Assembly (NCBI GenBank): GCA_007123785.1
Contig: SLGL01000212.1
Coordinates: 1-17,061 of the forward strand
DNA length: 17,061 bases
Reading direction: 5' to 3'
Source: Balneolaceae bacterium
GTDB lineage: Bacteria > Bacteroidota > Rhodothermia > Balneolales > Balneolaceae
The notes beneath the pieces are model-generated. The model had not been told where the DNA came from. It saw only the letters and a program-made list of their open reading frames with translations, and searched no databases. This document shows positions 7,622 to 14,909 of the stretch, in pieces (the first letter of the stretch is position 1; each line of letters begins with the position of its first letter). The position numbers were made by a program, and so were the translations under genes.

Positions 7622-7759
7622 CTGCAAACAAGTTTTAAAGCTACACCGCACGGGATATTTAACTATTTTAGACGTGAGATTTGTTTGATCTTGATAGATA
7701 CACATGCATCTTTAATAACCCGAAAATACCCGATACAGACTGAACGAATACTTTCGATT

Positions 7760-8221
7760 ATGTACTCAACCTTCCAATTCAACATACAGTACAAAACTCA
7801 GGAACGGCAAATTTTAAACGCGCTGCTCGCTATTGTTACAGGCCTGCTGACGCTTATTTATCCAAATTTTTTATTTTTAATTGCCGGGGGCTACCTTCTC
7901 GCACTTGGGCTACTGCTGATATATTTTAAAATGCCTCCCATTATCGCAGCTTTCCCGGTCATTGCAGGCATTCTTATTTTTATATTTCCTGAATTGATAC
8001 CATTCACTTTTGCTGGCTTCCTTGGTTTTTTTGGACTCATTCTCCTGTTGGCATTCCAGTTTGTTATCATTGGCTTTTTAACGTTGATCATTGCCGTTCT
8101 TATAATCATGAATCCCGACTGGGTAGCATACCTTATAGCAGCTTTTCTTCTGCTTTACGGTGTGTCCAACCTGATCAGGCTCTACCGTTTCCGGGGAGGA
8201 AACCCGAGAGCTATCCATTAA
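7760..8221 (+). CDS. Small membrane protein, HdeD/DUF308-like
   Basis: A 153-residue, very hydrophobic protein. Three similar units can be seen, each a helix pair of the form hydrophobic run, P, then G/A-rich helix ending in G-L/V: around residues 20-55 (L-T-L-I-Y-P, then L-L-A-L-G), 63-95 (I-F-I-F-P-E, then G-F-F-G) and 105-140 (L-I-I-M-N-P-D, then L-L-Y-G). This P/G-spaced repeat is typical of the HdeD/DUF308 family, associated in E. coli with acid resistance but of unknown biochemical function in general. ATG 7760 was preferred to a TTG at 7685 because the extra 25 residues are polar and no ribosome-binding site supports them. It follows the phosphatase by 138 bp on the same strand and converges with the PAP2 gene, with 10 bp between the two stop codons. 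The family call is moderate, from the repeat pattern only. Confidence 0.78.
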   Translation: MYSTFQFNIQYKTQERQILNALLAIVTGLLTLIYPNFLFLIAGGYLLALGLLLIYFKMPPIIAAFPVIAGILIFIFPELIPFTFAGFLGFFGLILLLAFQFVIIGFLTLIIAVLIIMNPDWVAYLIAAFLLLYGVSNLIRLYRFRGGNPRAIH

Positions 8222-8231
8222 AACAGGCATT

Positions 8232-9314
8232 TTAAAACGTCATGTTCAGGCTCAAACCCCCGCCAGAATGCTTCGAAGTTAACCAGGGTCTGACCTGAAA
8301 ATCAGTTCTTTGACGGGGACTGTTCTTCGCAGGATCTGAACCTCCCTGATAAGATCGGTTTCGTAACTCTCCCTGCCGGTTGAAACGCCTCCAGTACGAA
8401 AGGTTCGATATTCCAACTCCCACGGCTGCACCCACCAATACATCAGAAAGGTGATGCCGGCCGTCATGAATTCGTGATGCTGTAAAATAGACTGCGCCCG
8501 ACATCAGCAGGGCCTGTGCAGGAATGGCAATTTTTCGGCTGCGCGATGTAGCATCAGCACCCCAAACATACCGCCCCCCAATAGAGAGTGCAGCATATCC
8601 GAAAAGGTTAAATGAATGAGAACTGTGACCGGAGATGAAACTTTTCCTGCCGTCATTAAACAGCTTTTGCGCTTCATCTGGATCTTCATCCAAAGGAAGG
8701 TTGCGATACCCTTCACAGTAGGGGTCGTACTTCGCTCCGGTCAGATCAGGACAGTGAAAGCGAAGTGCACGCTCTCTGAAATCGGGTCGAAGCCGGGCGA
8801 AAAAAGGTTTGGTCATATCAGTTACAGTTGCCGTAAGTGCTACCGATTCGGCATAACCGACAATGGTGTTATGAAAATCGTGGCCTGAACCCCGTCCGTC
8901 GGTGGATGCCCATTCCTTCGCTTCAAACCCGATCAGAAGGCCTGCAATTCCGGCAATGGAACGATGAATCCAGTACTCCGGAACTGATTCTTCAGCATCT
9001 TGTTCAAGATAGGGTTCGTTCAGGTTATCGGATCGGAAAAGTTCAAGAAGATTATGCGGATCATAGGATGGCCCGATAATAGAGCGGCTTCTTGGTTCAA
9101 GGTCTTTACCGATGATATAACCCGCGGTTCCACCTGCTACCAATGCGTAGTCAATCAGATATCGCTTTGACCACCAGGACGAAGGCTCCTGCAATTCAAT
9201 TGAGTTTACTTCATCTGAATATGAGATATTCCACATTTGCGGATGTTGGGCTATAACCTCATCAGACAGAAAAAAAAGAGTAAAAATCAGTGCATAACAG
9301 AGCGGTTTAGCCAT
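8232..9314 (-). CDS. Exported PAP2-superfamily (phosphatidic acid phosphatase type 2 / vanadium haloperoxidase fold) protein
   Basis: A 360-residue protein with an N-terminal signal peptide (hydrophobic 5-17, likely cleavage after V-I-A at residue 22). The complete three-part PAP2 phosphatase signature is present: K-x6-R-P (K169, R176, P177), S-G-H (228-230, preceded by I instead of the usual P) and S-R-x5-H-x3-D (S280, R281, H287, D291). The family removes phosphate from lipids or lipid-linked carriers such as undecaprenyl diphosphate at the periplasmic face; the substrate here is unknown. Residues 52-70, 118-131 and 263-305 are moderately hydrophobic. The C-terminus is a polar linker followed by a short strand-like ending in Phe (L-S-L-N-M-T-F), reminiscent of outer-membrane protein termini. 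It is divergent from the histidine kinase gene across 464 bp and has no Shine-Dalgarno sequence. Confidence 0.9.
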   Translation of the reverse strand: MAKPLCYALIFTLFFLSDEVIAQHPQMWNISYSDEVNSIELQEPSSWWSKRYLIDYALVAGGTAGYIIGKDLEPRSRSIIGPSYDPHNLLELFRSDNLNEPYLEQDAEESVPEYWIHRSIAGIAGLLIGFEAKEWASTDGRGSGHDFHNTIVGYAESVALTATVTDMTKPFFARLRPDFRERALRFHCPDLTGAKYDPYCEGYRNLPLDEDPDEAQKLFNDGRKSFISGHSSHSFNLFGYAALSIGGRYVWGADATSRSRKIAIPAQALLMSGAVYFTASRIHDGRHHLSDVLVGAAVGVGISNLSYWRRFNRQGELRNRSYQGGSDPAKNSPRQRTDFQVRPWLTSKHSGGGLSLNMTF

Positions 9315-9398
9315 CTGGTATAAATTGATGAATTGTTGTTGTACAAAGGCCTGTAAGAATCAGGAAAATCTGTATTCATAAAAACAATCATTAAACAA

Positions 9399-9406
9399 CA
9401 AATTTA
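9399..9406 (-). promoter_or_regulatory. Candidate -7 promoter element for the PAP2 gene
   Basis: Read on the minus strand the sequence is TAAATTTG, an exact TAnnTTTG match, 85 nt upstream of the PAP2 ATG. No clear -33 TTTG is seen at the usual distance, so support is partial. The same octamer occurs upstream of the TPR gene. Confidence 0.3.
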
Positions 9407-9742
9407 GAAATTAATTATCAAGACTGTGATTTTTCCAATAGATAAAAGCTTAGGTACATGAAAGTTCTTCAATTTCATTTGTTTTTTAGTCCTCACTTGT
9501 TTTCTGAAAAATACTTACACCTGAAGTGGAGTATTTTCAAAACCATTCGGCCAAAACGGTTTTCGCATTCTCCCTTTTGTATGTGGTAACTCTATACAGC
9601 TCAGTATTTTAAATTTTTATATACTAATTAAAATAATTATAATACAAGTCTTGAAAACATTTACCAATGTCTGCTCTTTAGATAAATGGCACGAGAAGTA
9701 TAAAAAATCAAGCAGTTAATCTACAGCATTTTCATTTCACAG

Positions 9743-9750
9743 TATATTTG
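9743..9750 (+). promoter_or_regulatory. Candidate -7 promoter element for the histidine kinase gene
   Basis: TATATTTG is an exact TAnnTTTG match, 28 nt before the ATG at 9779. The expected -33 position carries GTTA rather than TTTG, so the call rests on the -7 box and its placement. Confidence 0.38.
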
Positions 9751-9778
9751 CGATCACACTCCTACACTCATTTAAAAA

Positions 9779-12700
9779 ATGAGATTACTACATTTGACGA
9801 ATAAGTTCATTACAGTATTTGCTTTGAACATGGTTTTCTTTTTTCCGTCTGATTTGCTTGCTCAGCAGATGGAAAAAAGATTTTATCATCTCACCATCGA
9901 AGAAGGCCTTTCACAGTCAACTGTTATGTCCATTTACCAGGACAGCCAGGGCTACATGTGGTTCGGAACCCAGGATGGCCTGAACCGATACGACGGATAT
10001 AATTTCACCACTTACCGGTTCGATCCGGAAAATCCGCACAGTATCAGTGATAATGACATCAGGGTTATTTATGAAGACCACAGGGGTGATCTCTGGATCG
10101 GAACTCAGCGCAGAGGCTTGAACCGTTATAACCGGGAACTGGACCGTTTCGAAAGATTTACAGGGGAAGCTGACGAATGGGAAACTCTTAGTTCCAACAC
10201 TGTCTGGACTCTGTTTGAAGATAGTGAAGGCCTGTTTTGGGTGGGTACCGGAGCTGGCCTTAACCTGATGGACCGGGAAAACAGAAAATTTCGTCGCATT
10301 TTTCATGAACCCGGCAACCCTGAATCGCTGTCAAGCAACCAGATCACCAGGCTGTATGAAGATCGAAACAATACCCTCTGGATTGGTACAGCAGAAGGAC
10401 TGAACAAACTGAATCGTGATGAGGGAACTTTTGAAAGAATAAACCGGATTTCAATTGACGGTGACTCATTAACACTGGGCAGAATACGAGAGATTTATGA
10501 AGACCAATTGGGTAATTTCTGGTTTGGAACTGAAACCAAAGGATTATTTCTGTTCGACAGAGAAAACCATGAATTTGAACAATTCACACATGATCCTGAC
10601 AACCCCCAGAGCATCAGTAACAATTCCATTTTTGGAATTCATGAAGATAAAAGCGGTAACCTCTGGATAGGCACTGGAAGCCAGGGGCTCAACATTTTTG
10701 ACAGGAATGAACGCATTTTTCACGCCTTTCGCCACAGGCCTGAAAATCCCTACAGCATCAACAATAATTCGATTAACAGTTTATATGTGAGCCGTGAAAA
10801 TATCCTCTGGGCAGGCACGTTTGCCGGTGGAGTGAATTTTCATGAACTGCGGCCGGAGCCGTTTCGTCAATTCAGAAATGAACCTGAAAATCCGGAAAGC
10901 CTGAATAATAATGTGGTTCAGGCGATTTTTCAGGACGGAAACGATCAAATCTGGATAGGTACCGATGGCGGCGGCCTGAACCTTTTCAATCCCCATACTG
11001 AAACATTCCGACATTTCCAGTACCAGACCAATGATCCGGGCAATATTTCTTCAAATGTGGTCCTCGATATCCATAAAACAGAACGCGGCCTTTGGCTGGC
11101 CACCTATGGAGGCGGAGTGGACCTGTTTAATTCTGAATCGATGACATTTCAGAATTTCAGTCATAACCAAAATGATCCGCAAAGCCTGAGCAGCGACAAT
11201 GTATATGTGATCCATGAAAGCAGAGACGGCTATCTCTGGTTTGGTACTAACTGGGGCGGAGTCTCAAAAATGGCACCTGGTTCAGAAACATTCCAGCATT
11301 TGCGGGCTAATCCAGAAAATCCCGAAGATGAATATTCACTCCGTAACGATGACGTCAGACTAATCTTCGAAGATCGCTATGGTGATATCTGGATAGGAAG
11401 TTACGGCGGTAACCTGGACCGGTATCAAAGAGAAAGCGGACGGTTTACCAATTATGATATAAATCAGGAAAGCACGTATCTCGGTAGTGTAGCTCAGGTC
11501 ATGCTTGAAGATGAAAACGGAAGGCTTTTAGTGGGAACAAGGGGCGCTGGAATACTCTGGTTCAACCGGGAAAAAGACCGCTTTGAACCATTGGCAACAA
11601 CCACCGACGGACTCCCCAGCAATGTTATCCAATCCATGACTAAAGACGGATTTGGCAATCTTTGGCTGAGCACTCACAACGGTATTGCAAGATATAACCC
11701 TGATTCGGGTGAAGTTAGAATGTATCGGGAAGGCCACGGTTTGCGCAACAGGGAGTTTAACCCCGGCTCGGCTCTGCAAGACCCGCACGGTTTCATTTAT
11801 TTTGGTGGTGTGAATGGCTTTGTTCGTTTTCACCCGGACAGTCTTCGGATTAATACCGACACTCCTACACCCAAACTATCTGAGCTGCTGTTTTATAATG
11901 AACCGGTTCAGCCCGGAGAAGACTCGCTGCTGCCTAATCAAATAAGCCAAACTGAAAAACTTACGCTTCCGCATCATATATCTGTAATCACGCTGGGTTA
12001 TACTGCCCTTGATTTTGGAATACTGAAAGGGAACTCTTTTGCTTACAAGCTGGAGGGATTTGAAAACAAATGGAACTATGTTGGCTCACAGCGGCAAGCC
12101 ACTTATACAAACCTTAACCCTGGTGATTATACCTTTATGGTACGTGCAGCCAACAGCGATGGGGTGTGGAGCGAACCCGCAACTCTTTCCATTACGATAA
12201 TCCCTCCTTTTTGGAAGACTGCCTGGTTTATAGGGCTTATGGTATTACTTACTGTAGTATTGATCTTCGGGGTTTATCGTTTCAGAATCCAGCAAGTCCG
12301 AAAGCTGAATATAGAACTTGAGCGTACAGTTCGACAGCGTACGCAGGAATTGAGACAATCAAATGAAACCAAAAATAAACTTTTTTCAGTAATAGCACAC
12401 GATCTCAGGAATATAGCCAGTGGCATTAACGGCTGGTCAACTCTGCTGAAAGAGAGTGCAGAATCGGGCAGGTATGACGAAGTAAAAGAGTATGTCCATT
12501 ACATGGACGACGCCACAACTCAATTTTCCACATTTTTGAAAAATTTTCTTGATTGGGCACGATCACAGTCCAAATCGATAGAGCCGCGGCCCGAACTACT
12601 GAAAGCGGCTACTGTCATTGCCGAAGCCGTTGAACAGGAACAAACCCAAGCTTTGAACAAAGAGATTGAGATCCATCAGCAAGCGGATCCCTCCATAAAT

Positions 12701-13081
12701 ATCTTTGCTGATTCCGATATGATCTCCGTAGTACTGAGAAACCTGCTGCATAATGCCATTAAATTCACCGAAAAGGATGGACAGATTACTATCACAACGG
12801 AAAAAACCGGCCATAATGAGGATTATGTTGTCATATCTATCACCGACACCGGTGTCGGGATGGATGAAAAAACCGTTGAAAAGCTTCTGAATGCTGATGA
12901 ATATGTCTCTTCAAGAGGAACGTCTGGTGAGAAAGGAACCGGCATTGGTTTTACCCTGTGCAAAGATTTTACACGGCGGAACCAGGGCCATATCGAAATA
13001 GAGAGTGAGCCGGAACGGGGTACTACCGTACGATTGATCCTGCAAGGTGATAAGGCAGAACAACTTTCCCCGGTGGGGTGA
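9779..13081 (+). CDS. Sensor histidine kinase with periplasmic two-component-regulator beta-propeller and Y_Y_Y domains
   Basis: An 1100-residue membrane sensor. Residues 1-28 are a signal peptide (L-L-A then Q). Fourteen W-I/F-G-T-x-G-L-N type blades start near 58, 103, 151, 198, 245, 293, 341, 389, 436, 484, 535, 581, 626 and 671, enough for two seven-bladed propellers. A Y_Y_Y domain covers about 740-807, and one membrane helix spans 812-835. A coiled coil (836-866) leads to the kinase core: H-box F-S-V-I-A-H-D-L-R-N with H874, N-box N-L-L-H-N (988-992), D-T-G-V-G-M-D (1023-1029) and G-T-G-I-G (1053-1057). The H-box Pro that normally follows R-N is Ile (879). The protein ends just after the ATPase domain. 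Related hybrid proteins of Bacteroidota carry a receiver and AraC domain, but neither is here or downstream, so it must signal to an unlinked regulator. Propeller sensors often respond to polysaccharide fragments, but the ligand here is unknown. Confidence 0.95.
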   Translation: MRLLHLTNKFITVFALNMVFFFPSDLLAQQMEKRFYHLTIEEGLSQSTVMSIYQDSQGYMWFGTQDGLNRYDGYNFTTYRFDPENPHSISDNDIRVIYEDHRGDLWIGTQRRGLNRYNRELDRFERFTGEADEWETLSSNTVWTLFEDSEGLFWVGTGAGLNLMDRENRKFRRIFHEPGNPESLSSNQITRLYEDRNNTLWIGTAEGLNKLNRDEGTFERINRISIDGDSLTLGRIREIYEDQLGNFWFGTETKGLFLFDRENHEFEQFTHDPDNPQSISNNSIFGIHEDKSGNLWIGTGSQGLNIFDRNERIFHAFRHRPENPYSINNNSINSLYVSRENILWAGTFAGGVNFHELRPEPFRQFRNEPENPESLNNNVVQAIFQDGNDQIWIGTDGGGLNLFNPHTETFRHFQYQTNDPGNISSNVVLDIHKTERGLWLATYGGGVDLFNSESMTFQNFSHNQNDPQSLSSDNVYVIHESRDGYLWFGTNWGGVSKMAPGSETFQHLRANPENPEDEYSLRNDDVRLIFEDRYGDIWIGSYGGNLDRYQRESGRFTNYDINQESTYLGSVAQVMLEDENGRLLVGTRGAGILWFNREKDRFEPLATTTDGLPSNVIQSMTKDGFGNLWLSTHNGIARYNPDSGEVRMYREGHGLRNREFNPGSALQDPHGFIYFGGVNGFVRFHPDSLRINTDTPTPKLSELLFYNEPVQPGEDSLLPNQISQTEKLTLPHHISVITLGYTALDFGILKGNSFAYKLEGFENKWNYVGSQRQATYTNLNPGDYTFMVRAANSDGVWSEPATLSITIIPPFWKTAWFIGLMVLLTVVLIFGVYRFRIQQVRKLNIELERTVRQRTQELRQSNETKNKLFSVIAHDLRNIASGINGWSTLLKESAESGRYDEVKEYVHYMDDATTQFSTFLKNFLDWARSQSKSIEPRPELLKAATVIAEAVEQEQTQALNKEIEIHQQADPSINIFADSDMISVVLRNLLHNAIKFTEKDGQITITTEKTGHNEDYVVISITDTGVGMDEKTVEKLLNADEYVSSRGTSGEKGTGIGFTLCKDFTRRNQGHIEIESEPERGTTVRLILQGDKAEQLSPVG

Positions 13082-13384
13082 ATAATGATAAAAAATTGAG
13101 TCTATTCAAATGTCAAGCCTCTAATCTTGCCCAATACCGGGACAACACTATTTAAAAAGTGACAGGTTATCGATTTCCGTTCGTGATTCGCTCAAACTCA
13201 ACTTCCGCAAAATCTTAAAAATCCACCTCAATTAATCTTTAAACTACGCTTTGAAGTGCTACATCCATTATTTCTATAGCTAATAAGCTTCTTGTTCTGC
13301 CTTTCAGTACTGCACTTGCTCATTGTATTTTCGATCTCTATGATTACTAAAAAGCAATGACGCCCAATGACACAGATAATGTCA

Positions 13385-13414
13385 GTCCCGCTACGGGACG
13401 CCATTTATTTTTTT
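13385..13414 (+). repeat. REP-like GC hairpin followed by a T-run; possible terminator of the kinase gene
   Basis: GTCCCG (13385-13390) and CGGGAC (13394-13399) form a perfect 6-bp stem around the 3-nt loop CTA. After five bases comes a T-rich tract including T7 at 13408-13414. It lies about 300 nt after the kinase stop. The compact GC palindrome in AT-rich DNA resembles REP-type repeats, but its copy number cannot be judged from one window. Confidence 0.45.
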
Positions 13415-13442
13415 AGGATAAACTGTTTTAATAACGAGCCCC

Positions 13443-13527
13443 CTCCGAAAAGTCTAAAATGGTTTATTTCACCCCCTTCATTTGGGCTGTTAAAGCAACA
13501 ATTTTAAATAAAAAGTACTTTTCGGAG
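13443..13527. repeat. 85-bp element bounded by 11-bp perfect inverted repeats
   Basis: CTCCGAAAAGT (13443-13453) and ACTTTTCGGAG (13517-13527) are perfect inverted copies 63 bp apart. A second internal pair, TAAAAT (13455-13460) and ATTTTA (13501-13506), nests inside. It could be a small non-autonomous element (MITE/REP type), a structured RNA or a paired-terminator region. AATAAC occurs just outside on both sides (13430-13435 and 13535-13540) but not directly abutting the repeats, so a target-site duplication is not established. Confidence 0.5.
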
Positions 13528-13685
13528 TGCGTTCAATAACAGAGAAAGAAGAATGACCAGCAAAACCAATGTTTGTATATAAAAAGTTATGACACAAACG
13601 ATTTCCAACTTTTAAAGGGAATTTATTTTGTAGCCACTACATCACCACTTTGCGGAACTTGAGCTAAAATTCACCCCGGATCACC

Positions 13686-14459
13686 TCACCTCAAATCACT
13701 CAATAGTTTGCGAGCATCTTCCAGGTGATCGGGATCGTCTTTGGATTTAACAGGTAAATCAAGTTCAAAAAGTTCTTCCAGAACGGCTATGGCACGTTCA
13801 TTTTGGCCGGAGCGTTCGAAGTGACGGGCGAGATCGAGACGGGTGATGATACTTTCAGGGTCGAGTTCCATCGCTTTTTTCAAGAACTCTTCTGCTTTTT
13901 CATCGGAGCCATCGGGAAGTCCCCCTGAGATAAACCTGGCTGCCATGCGTTCAGCGCGAGTTACATTGGCTACTTCAGACTGCCAAACGCCATATAGATG
14001 CCAAGAGGGTGCATGTTCGGGCATCCGGTCGAGCGCTTTTACAATATACTCTTCAATTTTATGGCCTAATTCAATCCGCTCTCTCACTCTCACAAGATTG
14101 GCCATACGCCCTTTCGCCACTGCCATGACATAATAGGGATCTCCTTTGTCGGGATGATACTCCAGGCTTTTTTCGGCTAATTCTATAGCCCGTTCAAAAT
14201 ACGCTTCCTGATCGTTCTTATTATCAAACCGGAATCCAATGGTTGAATACAGCAGGCTGGCATTCCAAAGAGCCTCATAATTTTCCGGGTCAAGTTCCAA
14301 AACGTTGAGGTAGGATTCGAGCGCTCCTGATTCATCCAGCTCTTCCATCTGCTTTTCCGCTTTGAGAAGAAGATCAGCCACCGCTTCGGAGGTGGATTGA
14401 GCTGTAACCGGCAGAGCTGAAAAAAGTATCAAAAGTGGGAACAGAAAATATGACTTCAT
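13686..14459 (-). CDS. Exported TPR protein resembling the RMDN/FAM82 (regulator of microtubule dynamics) family
   Basis: A 257-residue protein with an N-terminal signal peptide (hydrophobic 5-16, probable cleavage after V-T-A at residue 20), so it is likely periplasmic or outer-membrane associated. The rest is helical TPR: an L-E-L-D-P-E-N-Y-E-A-L-W unit near 53-64, a helix pair A-I-E-L-A-E-K-S-L-E-Y near 90-100, then R-E-R-I-E-L-G-H-K-I-E-E-Y and A-L-D-R-M-P-E-H-A-P-S-W-H-L-Y-G-V-W, and finally A-M-E-L-D-P-E-S. The order of H-K-I/x-E-x-I at the middle, the P-x-A-x-S-x-H-L-x-G-x-W block, the following R-R-x-A-like stretch, and the A-x2-F-x-K-A-x2-L-D-P unit recalls eukaryotic RMDN proteins. 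That is a similarity judged by eye, and function in bacteria is unknown. It is monocistronic, with a palindrome over its presumed promoter. There is no Shine-Dalgarno sequence. Confidence 0.88.
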   Translation of the reverse strand: MKSYFLFPLLILFSALPVTAQSTSEAVADLLLKAEKQMEELDESGALESYLNVLELDPENYEALWNASLLYSTIGFRFDNKNDQEAYFERAIELAEKSLEYHPDKGDPYYVMAVAKGRMANLVRVRERIELGHKIEEYIVKALDRMPEHAPSWHLYGVWQSEVANVTRAERMAARFISGGLPDGSDEKAEEFLKKAMELDPESIITRLDLARHFERSGQNERAIAVLEELFELDLPVKSKDDPDHLEDARKLLSDLR

Positions 14460-14493
14460 AGAATCGTGGCCTGATGGCGAACCATTGGTTTTT

Positions 14494-14509
14494 TGAGATT
14501 AAAATCTCA
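14494..14509 (-). promoter_or_regulatory. 16-bp palindrome at the presumed transcription start of the TPR gene (candidate operator)
   Basis: TGAGATT (14494-14500) and AATCTCA (14503-14509) are perfect inverted 7-bp half-sites around AA. The site is 34 nt upstream of the TPR ATG and immediately downstream of the -7 element at 14515-14522 when read on the minus strand, i.e. about where transcription would start. A repressor bound here would block initiation. The cognate protein is not known. Confidence 0.42.
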
Positions 14510-14514
14510 TATCC

Positions 14515-14522
14515 CAAATTTA
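14515..14522 (-). promoter_or_regulatory. Candidate -7 promoter element for the TPR gene
   Basis: On the minus strand the sequence reads TAAATTTG, an exact TAnnTTTG match, 55 nt before the ATG. A -33 TTTG is not obvious at the standard distance. Confidence 0.35.
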
Positions 14523-14832
14523 GAAAAAAACTACAATCTAACCGTGGTTTCTTACCAAGAAAATTTTTCCTCAGCAAGGCCCTGCTACGCTGCCCACTAT
14601 GTTAAAACTTCGAGAGGCCAGGAAAGTTTCACAGGGCAGGTGAAAATCTTTGCACACTTGCTCTCTGCAGCTTTATGCGTAGGAGAGCTACTTTAGATTC
14701 AACGAAGCTGAGGGGGGATTGTCACAGAAAAATGGGAGTTTCAATTGAAGATCTCAGACTTGGATCATAAAGTATGTAATATTAAAAATTTACACTTCGT
14801 TTAGTGTCAAGTCAACGATCAAATGACGGAGG

Positions 14833-14909
14833 AGTCATCAGACGAGTCGATCTGAGATCATCCCAATCATCTTACACGGTTCATTTTTCGAAAAACTCGT
14901 CAGATGACT
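14833..14909. repeat. 77-bp element bounded by 15-bp inverted repeats with one mismatch
   Basis: AGTCATCAGACGAGT (14833-14847) pairs with ACTCGTCAGATGACT (14895-14909), with a single A-A mismatch at 14840/14902, around a 47-bp spacer that contains GATCTGAGATC. Each arm is itself a weak imperfect palindrome, as in REP/BIME repeats. No T-run follows on either strand, so it is not a simple terminator. It lies 88 bp downstream of the hemN stop. Confidence 0.55.

Larger units (their letters stand above)
9315..9778. other. Divergent intergenic region, PAP2 / histidine kinase (464 bp)
   Basis: A very AT-rich region with no convincing gene. A 43-codon frame (9458-9589) was rejected for lack of start signals and protein-like composition. 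It contains a -7-type element for each flanking gene, listed separately. A weak dyad AAAACC (9539-9544) / GGTTTT (9558-9563) lies in the middle. An isolated TGGCACG (9687-9693) lacks a -12 partner. Confidence 0.6.
13082..13685. other. Long intergenic region between the convergent kinase and TPR genes (604 bp)
   Basis: No reading frame here looks like a protein, and no receiver-domain remnant of the upstream kinase was found in any frame. The region holds a GC-rich hairpin with a T-run (13385-13414) and an 85-bp inverted-repeat element (13443-13527), both listed separately. Since both flanking genes end here, some of this must be 3' untranslated sequence or terminators. The rest is AT-rich and unexplained. 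Confidence 0.6.

Noticed and set aside
7685..7759. N-terminal extension of the DUF308-like protein from a TTG start
   Set aside because: The added 25 residues are polar and unlike the family, and no ribosome-binding site supports the TTG; ATG 7760 is preferred.
9458..9589. 43-codon plus-strand ORF between the PAP2 and kinase genes
   Set aside because: Only a weak AGG precedes the ATG, the composition (many F, H, K, S) is that of translated AT-rich non-coding DNA, and it crosses the presumed divergent promoter region.
9687..9702. Second sigma54 promoter (TGGCACG) upstream of the histidine kinase
   Set aside because: The -24 box is good, but the position where TTGCA should be reads GTATA, so there is no -12 element.
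9950..11840. Regular ~144-bp periodicity suggesting a tandem repeat or CRISPR-like array
   Set aside because: The periodicity is the coding sequence of the propeller blades (about 48 residues each); the DNA units are diverged and remain in frame.
13082..13685. Frameshifted or decayed receiver/AraC domain after the histidine kinase
   Set aside because: Reading all frames downstream showed no receiver or HTH motifs, so the kinase simply ends without an output domain.
14493..14696. 67-codon plus-strand ORF upstream of hemN's 3' end
   Set aside because: It starts on the TPR-gene palindrome, has no Shine-Dalgarno sequence and shows no protein-like pattern.
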